A DNA stretch of 64,000 bases from Luzula sylvatica (taxonomy: Eukaryota; Streptophyta; Magnoliopsida; Poales; Juncaceae), in NCBI GenBank assembly GCA_946800325.1, contig OX326958.1, forward strand, positions 17,698,992-17,762,991. Reading direction: 5' to 3'. The notes below the pieces were generated by a model. It did no database searches, was not told the DNA's origin, and saw nothing but the letters and a program-made list of their open reading frames with translations. The position numbers and the translations under genes were made by a program. This document shows, one piece after another, positions 55,845 through 64,000 of the stretch; the first letter of the stretch is position 1; every line of letters starts with the position of its first letter.

Positions 55845-56570
55845 AAATTGCACTGTGTACTGATCACGTGCTAGATAAATCATGTATTTGTTTTATTTCA
55901 TAAATTTTGTTTCACTTTCTGTTATAAATGCAATTTGTGTGTAGCTTTCATTCATTAAACGTGAACTCGTTTCTCTTTGAAAATGGAACACATAAATATA
56001 GGCAAATCGAGAGGAAAAATAAAATATTAGAAGAGTTTCTTTTCAAAATATATATTATTACAAAACTCTAAACGAACTAGTGATGGTTTTAATCATTAGA
56101 ATAAATTCGCGTATGAATGTGATATTGGAGACAATTGCAATGTTACATTTCTATTTTTAATGAGACTTTTGTCAGCGAACGATCTAAATTTAGTAAATAA
56201 ATTATTGAATTGTTGTATTTTTCATCCCTCAACATTTACGTGGTATATTTTTAATCCTTCAATTATTGTATTACCTCATATATAATTTTTTCATAGTTTA
56301 ATCCGTTGTATGAAATGGCATCTTAAAAAATATATTTTTGTATTCTTAAGAAAATTAAATATATATTGTATTATTTAAAAACTCTTAATATCCAATAAGA
56401 CAAATTCTATTCTTTGAACAAATTGAATAATCTAAAACATTCAAAATATATTAAAATAGTATAACATATCTGTGACTTATCCAAAAACACCTCTCTTAAA
56501 TAACCAAGTCACAAGCTGAAAAATACAATAAAAGAAAATTAAATAATCTAAAGCACAATTATTTTTAAAA
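55845..56570. repeat. Segmental duplication, copy 2
   Basis: Diverged copy of 53745-54670, about 200 bp shorter, because it has one 48-bp unit instead of three and several deletions. Confidence 0.75.
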
Positions 56571-57770
56571 TATGAAGAATATTCATCATGTACATAATAA
56601 AATACCTTACAATGAAATATATAATAAAATTCCATTCAAAGACTGGCTTCTTCCTATTCCATTCAATGACTCAAATCATGTACATAATAAAACCTATCAT
56701 TGCATGGAAAATTCATTTTGTAGAGTTTTAAGAAATCTAAAATTAAGGATAGTTATTATAATATTGAAAAGTTAGAATAGGAGATTATTGAAAAAAAAAG
56801 TCACGAGTTATCGTACCTGATTTGTAAGATTTGTCAAGTAGAGAAATTGACGCGTAACTAAATTTCGGGCATCGGCACATTGAAGAAAAAACATGTATCT
56901 TGACTCTCTCTCAATTTATCAGTTTCAAATAGCTTGGGTGCCGGCGACATAATAGAGAGATTAATCGTCGACACGACGGGTTGAGCCATGCCCAAACTAT
57001 AAAATCCTTTACAACTATTCAAAATTAAATGTAAGATGAGATGAATGATGTATTTTTTTTCTTTTCCGAAAAGGACTTGATAAAAAGAATATTTACATGT
57101 GTTGAGATAGTTAAAATATATCCATTATTTTTGTTTGTAGGATTTACTCTAATTTACCGATATGAGAAGTAATGCACATACAAAAAAGATATTTATAACT
57201 GGAGTTATCATATTGCAAAAATAATCACATGTTTCAAGAAAAATACTAAAACAGAAAAATATGACCAAAATATTTTGAGAATTTTTACCTTATTAGCGCA
57301 TCGATAAAATCTAAACGCGACTCGCAAGATACTCCGAACTTTTCCCAACCTCAAAAAAAATTGATGTAATCTAGACTGTTTGTGGTGAGCAATGTATTTT
57401 TGAGGGAAAAAAGAGAATTTGGGACAGAAAAAGAACAAGTGGAATCTAAAAAATTAGAAATTTTTTTTTTTTTTTTTTTTTTTTGACAAATCTAAATTTG
57501 GTATTTTTCTTGTTTACCTTCTCACATGATCTTCAAAAAACACGCCATGTTACGCTAGAAAAAAAAATTCACTCATTGTGTACAGTCTAATTATGTTATT
57601 TAATTACAATCATTTCAATAATTAGATTATGTATGTGACAAAATTTATAGAATTAATTAGAATAAGATTTTTTACGATGATATTTTATTTGAAGATATTT
57701 ATGTTTCCATCATTTTATAGTCAATTTTGAGATATTTGTAAAATACCACATCATTTTGCAATCATTATGT
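56571..57770. other. Intergenic DNA
   Basis: 56847-56903 ('CTAAATTTCGGGCATCGGCA' and onward) is repeated at 61465-61521. A 22-nt poly(T) lies at about 57463-57484. No gene. Confidence 0.45.
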
Positions 57771-58236
57771 GCTATGTTACGCGGATACTTCAAAAACCAA
57801 ACCGTATCATATCGGATATCGATACTCGTTGAATACTCATCGGATACTTGACGTGTCGTATCCGAATATTTTATTCAAAATAATAGCGGATACTTCTCGA
57901 ATACTTCCGGATACTTCTAACGTATATATAAATGTACTTGGAAAATAAAAATAAAAATTTGAAATCGAAATAAATAAGTAATAGATATAAGTATATAATT
58001 AAATATAATAAACATTTAATTAATATGAAGTTATTTCTGTAAAAACAAAATTTTAGCATATATTATGTCAAATATATAATACATAAAAATATTAAATATA
58101 TAAATAATAATTAATAAATTAATAAAATAATAAAATATTATATATAATAGACGTATCATATCCTATGTTTTTTTTTAAATTACTGTATCAGATACTTGTC
58201 GGATACGATATCCGTATCCGTATCCGTGCAACATAG
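57771..58236. mobile_element. MITE with CTATGTTNC...GGATAC inverted ends
   Basis: Left 'CTATGTTACGCGGATACTT'; right 'CCGTATCCGTGCAACATAG'. These are inverted with about three mismatches. Near the left end 'CGGATACTT' and related strings recur several times, a common subterminal arrangement for transposase binding. The AT-rich interior has no ORF. Confidence 0.65.
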
Positions 58237-58759
58237 ATTATGTGTATTATTATCGTTTGCTAAATTTACGTTGAATCAATTCTATTCAAAATAACTTACC
58301 AATTCACGTTAAATTGTTAAATTATATGATTAAATGTGAATTAAGTCAAAATCTTATTCTTCGCCCATGTTTGCGTGATCTCCTTATGAGGTGTTATGAT
58401 CAAGGGCATGGAGACGACCTTCCTTAAATGTATTTCAAGGCTTGATAACCTCGATGAATAAACAATGTAAAATTTCATTACATATTTCCTAATGTTTATT
58501 ACATCATTCTTTATTAATATTATAAATTATAAATATTATAAAATGTATGTTCTCTTTTTATAAATGCAATTTTCGTGTGCTACTACTCATTTAATTTTTG
58601 TTGTGATCACCCATTAAACATGAACTTGTTTCTCTTTGAAAATGGAACACACTGATTCGAACTCTTATCGAGTATAAATATCAAAATAAAGACAGAGAGA
58701 AAAGAGAGAAAAAAAACGGAAGATATATTTGAATAAAAAACATTAATATTATTCAATCA
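57912..58759. repeat. Duplicated segment, unit A left part
   Basis: Near-identical to 61522-62349. It holds the right half of the MITE above and a promoter-like piece ('GAGTATAAATATC', about 58669). Confidence 0.8.
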
Positions 58760-60901
58760 CTAGCATTACCCCCGCGCAATATTATTCAATCACTAGCATT
58801 ACCCCCGCGCAATTGCGCGGGGCTGTTCGGGTTTATAAGTAATGTAGTTGAAAAAAATTGTTGTTCATTTTGTGTATGTGACTTTCTTTTTGTAATCATT
58901 ATTATATGTGTAATTTAGTGTGTTGTGTGCGAGTGAAATTTTGTAGCAAAAATCATTTGAATATTTTAAGAGCCGGATTTCTTGAATAATTCAAACGGTT
59001 ATTGCTAAAAAAATTATCTATATTTTATACTTCATAAGTAAAATAAGGAAAAAGAACGAATGAGTCGTCATGAAATTTATTAAGAACATAATAGTTCAGA
59101 AAACATTGCTGAAAAAAAGAGTGTTTTTAATTTCACAAATCCTTAATTTCGCTACATATTTAGCACAAATATTTTTCGTCCTTTGTGTGGTCAGCCAACA
59201 ACAAAGTTTGACGATGTCATCGCTAACCGTTTCGTTCGAACCTTTAATTTAAATTATGTCATGATTATTCGCACATCCATGATTTGGTATATTTTTAACC
59301 CCCTAATTTTTTTTGGATATTATAAAAAATTCTCTGTCTTTTCGTAAATTCCAAAAAAAAAAAACTCTTTACCAAACTTTTATTTTAAAATACTCCTTAT
59401 GGATGATATTAATTTTTTTTTTCCCAAAATACCCTCCAAATCTCATATGTAATAATTAAAACTTATTTTTGTTATTTTTTATTAATTTTAAGAAAATTCA
59501 TAAACACTTCTTAACACGTAGTGATTTAAAAAAATTTAAATTATTACATATTTTGTTTATATAATTTTAATATTACATTCTTTATTCATAAAAAAACTAA
59601 CATTAAATGATAATAAATAAACATCTTGCAAATATATTCATAGAAAATATCTATTTAAACATCTATTTTTTATTTTAGTTTTCTTTTTATGTATTTTTTA
59701 ATAGTTTTGTGATATTTTATTTTTAAATATTTGCAAGATGTTCTTTTATTAATATTGTTCAACTTATTATAATTTTATTTTAGTTTTTCAAGAAAAATAA
59801 TAAGGGACCAAAATGTAAATTTTAAAACTTCGAAGGACCAAAATGTGAAAAAAGGACCAAAATATAATTTTTTTTAAAAAAATAGGACCAATTTGAGGCC
59901 CCTGGACTAAAATATAAATTTCAAAACTTCGAAGGGCCAAAATGCAAATATAAAGGACCAAAATGTAAAAAAAAAAGGACCAAAATGTAATTTTTTTTCC
60001 AAAAAAGGACCAATTTGTAAATAAAAAAGGACCAAAATGTAAAAAAAATATTTTTTTTTACAAATAGGCCCCTGGTGACGTGGCTGCACCAGGCAAGAAA
60101 AATAATAAAAGACCAAAATATAAATTTTAAAACTTCGAAGGACCAAAATGCAAATATAAAGGACCAAAATGTGAAAAAAGGACCAAAATATAATTTTTTT
60201 TAAAAAATAGGACCAATTTGAGGCCCCTGGACTAAAATGTAAATTTCAAAACTTCGAAGGACCAAAATGCAAATATAAAGGACCAAAATGTAAAAAAAAG
60301 GACCAAAATGTAATTTTTTTCGAAAAAAGGACTAATTTGTAAATAAAAAAGGACCAAAATGTAAATTTCAAAACTTCGAAGGACCAAAATGTAAATATAA
60401 AGGACCAAAATGTAAAAAAAATGACCAAAATGTAATTTTTGATTCGAAAAAAGGACCAATTTGTAAATAAAAAAGGACCAAAATATAAAAAAAATATTTT
60501 TTTTTTACAAATAGGTCCCTGGTGACGTGGCTGCACCAGGCAAGAAAAATAATAAAGGACCAAAATGTAAATTTTAAAACTTCAAAGGACCAAAATACAA
60601 ATATAAAGGACCAAAATGTGAAAAAAGGACCAAAATATAATTTTTTTTAAAAAATAGGACCAATTTGAGGCCCCTGGACTAAAATGTAAATTTCAAAACT
60701 TCGAAGGGCCAAAATGCAAATATAAAGGACCAAAATGTAAAAAAAAAAGGACTAAAATGTAATTTTTTTTCGAAAAAAGGACCAATTTGTAAATTAAAAA
60801 GGACAAAAATGTAAAAAAAATATTTTTTTTTACAAATAGGCCCCTGGTGACGTGGCTGCACCAGGAGGCAGCAAATCCCCTTGCATTATATATTAGATAG
60901 A
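58760..60901 (-). mobile_element. Non-autonomous Helitron (about 2.1 kb) with doubled 3' terminus
   Basis: On the minus strand it starts 'TCTATCTAATATATAATG' after an A (60901). It ends with the hairpin 'CCCGCGCAATTGCGCGGG' (58804-58821), then 'GTAATGCTAG', then T. A second copy of the last 21 bp plus 12 bp of host flank lies at 58760-58792. The duplicate region at 62338-62360 reads 'ATTCAATCATATGGGATG' without the element, so insertion was between A and T. The interior from 59800 is a long array of 'GGACCAAAATGTAAA'-type units. No Rep/helicase. Same family as 16207-16933. Confidence 0.88.
59800..60866. repeat. GGACCAAAATGTAA arrays with three copies of the Helitron 5' block
   Basis: The block 'CCTGGTGACGTGGCTGCACC' plus AGG occurs at 60067-60093, 60514-60540 and 60839-60865; only the last is at the true 5' end. 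Between them, ~320-450 bp segments repeat in order. The minus-strand ORFs here ('FGPFYLHFGP'-like) are translations of the repeats. Confidence 0.85.
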
Positions 60902-61385
60902 TATGGGATGTGGGAGAAAATTGCAGTATTATTGGACTTCAACAAAATTTATTTTGTAAAACTACAGTGGAGAACAAGATCAGATCAGACACGATGAAAA
61001 TTATTATTATTATCATTTAACCAATTAGACAAGGAAGTTCATCGAGATCATCACTAATTAACTGCGTCTTTTTTTTGATACAGCGTTTCAAGTTATTAAG
61101 GACCAACTCAAACAAGTTCTCAACATTCAAATATGAACGAGTTTTACCAACATTGAAAGTAGAAATCGGCTTAAAATTATTTGAATAAGCAAGGTTGTTT
61201 AAAATTTTGTTTCAATAAAGCAAATAAAATCATTATTTCTAGAACTAATATTTCCGAATCTAAAATAATTATCTAAGTTTTATCAAAAATATCATATATC
61301 AAAAAATTCTTATCTATTAATTTATTTTCCATATTTTTGTTTTAAATGAAAGTATGTTATTTCTGTCGTATATTACTTTTAAAGC
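60902..61385. repeat. Duplicated segment, unit A right part
   Basis: Continues after the Helitron and matches 62350-62820, for example 'GGGAGAAAATTGCAGTATTA' and 'CGTTTCAAGTTATTAAGGAC'. Confidence 0.8.
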
Positions 61386-61521
61386 AATAAAGATAGGCAC
61401 CTAAAATTTTTATTTAGATTTATACCTAGAAATGTATGTGGCAGTCAATTTTAGAATTTTATTGTGTAACTAAATTTCGGGCATCGGCACATTGAAGAAA
61501 AAACATGTATCTTGACTAAAT
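61386..61521. other. Junction between duplicated units
   Basis: Includes 61465-61521, a copy of 56847-56903, joined directly to sequence equivalent to 57912. Unit B therefore lacks about 1 kb (56904-57911) present in unit A. Confidence 0.6.
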
Positions 61522-62820
61522 TCTAACGTATATATAAATGTACTTGAAAAATAAAAATAAAAATTTGAAATCGAAATAAATAAGTAATACATATAAATAT
61601 ATAATTAAATATAATAAACATTTAATTAATATGAAGTTATTTCTGTAAAAACAAAATTATAGCATATATTATGTCAAATATATAATACATAAAAATATTA
61701 AATATATAAATAATAATTAATAAATTAATAAAATATTATATATAATATACGTATTATATCCTATGTTTTTTGAAAATTACTGTATCGGATACGTGTCGGA
61801 TACGATATCCGTATTCATATCCATGCAACATAGATTATGTGTATTATTATCGTTTTCTAAATTTACGTTGGATCAATTCTATTCAAAATAACTTACCAAT
61901 TCACATTAAATTGTTAAATTATATGATTAAATGTGAATTAAGTCAAAATCTTATTCTTGGCCCATGTTTGTGTGATCTCTTTATGAGGTGTTATGATCAA
62001 GGGCATGGAGACTACCTTTCTTAAATGTATTTCGAGGCTTGATAACCTCGACGAATAAACAATGTAAAATTTCATTACATATTTTCTAATGTATATTACA
62101 TCATTCTTTATTAATATTATAAATATTATAAAATGTATGTTCTCTTTTTATAAATGCAATTTTCGTGTGCTACTACTCATTTAATTTTTGTTGTGATCAC
62201 CCATTAAACATGAACTTGTTTTTCTTTGAAAATGGAATACACTGATTCGAACTCTTATCGAGTATAAATATCCAAATAAAGACAGAGAGAAAAGAGAGAA
62301 AAAAAACGGAAGATATATTTGAATAAAAAACATTAATATTATTCAATCATATGGGATGTGGGAGAAAATTGCAGTATTATTGGACTTAAACAAAATTGAT
62401 GTTGTAAAACTATAAGACAGAATGAGATTAGATCAGACACGATGAAAATTATTATTACTATTATCATTTAACCAATTAGACAAAGAAGTTCATCGAGATC
62501 ATCACTAATTAACAGCGCCTTGTTTGCTACAGCGTTTCAAGTTATTAAGGACCAACTCAAACAAGTTCTCAACATTCAAATATGAACGAGTTTTACCTAC
62601 ATTAAAATATAAATGTGATTAAAAATATTTTGAATAACCAAGATTGTTTAAAATTTTGTTTCAATAAAGCAAAGATAATCAATATTACTAGAACTGATAT
62701 TTCTGAATCTAAAACAATTATCTAAGTTTAATCAAAATTACCATATAACAGAAAATTCTTATCTATTAATTTATTTTCCATATTTTTCTTTTAAATGAAA
62801 GTATGTTATTTCTGTCATAT
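61522..62820. repeat. Duplicated segment, unit B (Helitron-free)
   Basis: Matches 57912-58759 then 60902-61385 without interruption at about 62349, so it is the empty-site counterpart of the Helitron insertion. Confidence 0.85.
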
Positions 62821-62838
62821 GACTACTTTTTAAATTAA

Positions 62839-64000
62839 CTAGCAATAACCCGCGCAACAATTGCGCAGGACTTCATATTTTTTTTTACATGTTTTTGTAT
62901 AATTTATTTAAATAAAATTTGCAGATACATTTAAACTCAATTATATAATCACGATATGTTTGCAAATATATTGATGTTAATAAATATTCATGAAATTTGT
63001 CTATCATTGATATATGCATGGTAATTCATAAGGGTCCATGAAATTGGTTCATCATTATAAGTCCACACAAAATAATAAAATATAACATGTTATAATTCAA
63101 AATAAAATAAAATTTCAAAACAAATAAAACAAAACCGTGAATAATACACATAAAATCAAAATCGAAATATATATTTAAAATGTCATCAATTAACTTAAAA
63201 ATATCAATTTTTTTCTTAAAAAAAGAACACAATTGAGCAATAGTTTTATACGGGAATTATATATAGAGCCCCAATAACACAAAAATAACATCCTTGATGA
63301 GACGGCAAGAGAGGATTAAGTAGGTTAATTAGTATTATTGATGAATTCAGTTAACGATTTAATTTACCATTTAATTGAATTGACAGGTCAATTAATATTT
63401 ACTAATATTAACATATTATAAATTATTGATGTGTTAATTAAACGTGTCAATTAACATTTAATTGAGTCAATTAGAAATGCTAGTCAGTTCACTTCGTTAC
63501 CTCATCAAAGATAACGTGATTAGTTTGAGAGTCAATTATATTTTTCTTTCATATATAGGTATGATTTGGGGTGCAATAAAAATAAAATTTAAAAAAAAAG
63601 AGACATTTGTCTGATTGTGGTAGTATGTTCAAAATTAATACTATTGAAGGATTGATATGACTAAAAACAAAAATAAAAAATAAGATATATCTTTTTAACT
63701 AGTTATTTTTTTCATACTCAAACTTAGAAAACAATCATATAGTCTAAAATTGTTATATTTTCTTAAACCATATATTTGTATTAAATAAAATAAAGAAAAA
63801 ATATGGATGAATCAATCTAAATCTTTAATTATTTCTGTCATTGATGTTAGTTTCTAATTTTTATGGATTAATAAAAAAGAATATAGTGAAAATCTTCTAA
63901 ATATATTCCATAATAGAAAAAAAAGTATTTTGAAGATTTAATAGAAATATAGATAAATGTCCTAGATTCGGAAATATCAGATTTAGAAATAACACTTCCC
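62839..64000 (-). mobile_element. Helitron 3' end; body runs right, 5' end not found
   Basis: Minus strand: a hairpin formed by 'CCTGCGCAA' and 'TTGCGCGGG' (62849-62869), then 'TTATTGCTAG' and T. The 3' boundary is at 62839. The hairpin has one mismatch. The element may extend beyond the window, or its 5' end may be degraded, so only the 3' terminus is well supported. Confidence 0.5.
63256..63558. mobile_element. MITE, second member of the 30.6-kb family
   Basis: Left 'TATATATAGAGCCCCAATAA' and 'CCTTGATGAGACGGCAAGA'; right 'GTTACCTCATCAAAGATAAC', its inverted relative. The interior shares 'GATTTAATT...GTCAATTAA' phrases with 30572-30848. Confidence 0.55.

Noticed and set aside
57463..57484. 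22-nt poly(T) as the tail of a minus-strand SINE
   Set aside because: No A/B boxes or target duplication were found beside it.
59907..60861. Several Phe/Tyr/Gly-rich minus-strand ORFs
   Set aside because: They translate the GGACCAAAATGTAA repeat array of a Helitron.
1..64000. tRNA, rRNA or organelle-derived inserts
   Set aside because: I looked for tRNA-like cloverleaf signatures and organelle gene sequence and saw none, but a covariance-model scan was not possible.

Overview
The window looks like nuclear DNA from a eudicot plant. It is AT-rich and gene-sparse. The genes are split by many short GT-AG introns, and the spaces between them are filled with nested transposable elements. Every function below rests on protein motifs recognised by eye, and exon junctions were placed by hand from splice sites and reading-frame continuity. 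I cannot name the species.

Five host loci look genuine. They are: (1) a 16-exon DENN-domain gene on the minus strand (11633-15216, 776 aa); (2) an intronless peptide-N-glycosidase A-like gene on the plus strand (22316-24019, 567 aa); (3) a four-exon nuclear gene for chloroplast ribosomal protein L24 on the plus strand (26323-27461, 181 aa); (4) a tandem pair of anthocyanidin-reductase-like genes on the minus strand, one intact (28192-29594, 335 aa) and one broken (46443-47859); and (5) a 14-exon SDA1 ribosome-biogenesis gene on the minus strand (49518-52827, about 757 aa). Two coding relics (1672-2190 and 6107-7060) also remain.

The left part (1-11.1 kb) is mostly empty except for a roughly 20-copy array of a ~178 bp satellite at 7576-11130. 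Its monomers fall into five types arranged in a higher-order pattern. From 15 to 22 kb there is a short Helitron (16207-16933), a long-TIR element carrying exact 21-bp GGCG-N13-CGCC modules (17243-18942), and a Mutator-like long-TIR element with a 9-bp target duplication (20705-21916).

The centre (28-48 kb) is one locus torn open. A ~2 kb tandem duplication produced two reductase copies. A 5'-truncated L1-type LINE (31298-46452, 15-bp target duplication) then landed at the stop codon of the second copy. A complete Sirevirus-like Ty1/copia element (34152-45979, 5-bp target duplication, two 1536-bp LTRs that are almost identical) later landed inside the LINE. The copia element carries about 50 copies of a 12-bp palindrome, CCGTTRYAACGG, in its LTRs and in one internal block, plus an env-like extra ORF. 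The broken reductase also has an 8-bp insertion that frameshifts its Rossmann glycine motif.

The right end (53-64 kb) has no convincing host gene. It consists of segmental tandem duplications, a 48-bp in-frame triplication, a (TA)n run, MITEs, and a minus-strand Helitron (58760-60901) whose empty site survives in the neighbouring duplicate at about 62349. That empty site fixes its ends exactly and shows a second copy of its 3' terminus joined to host flank.
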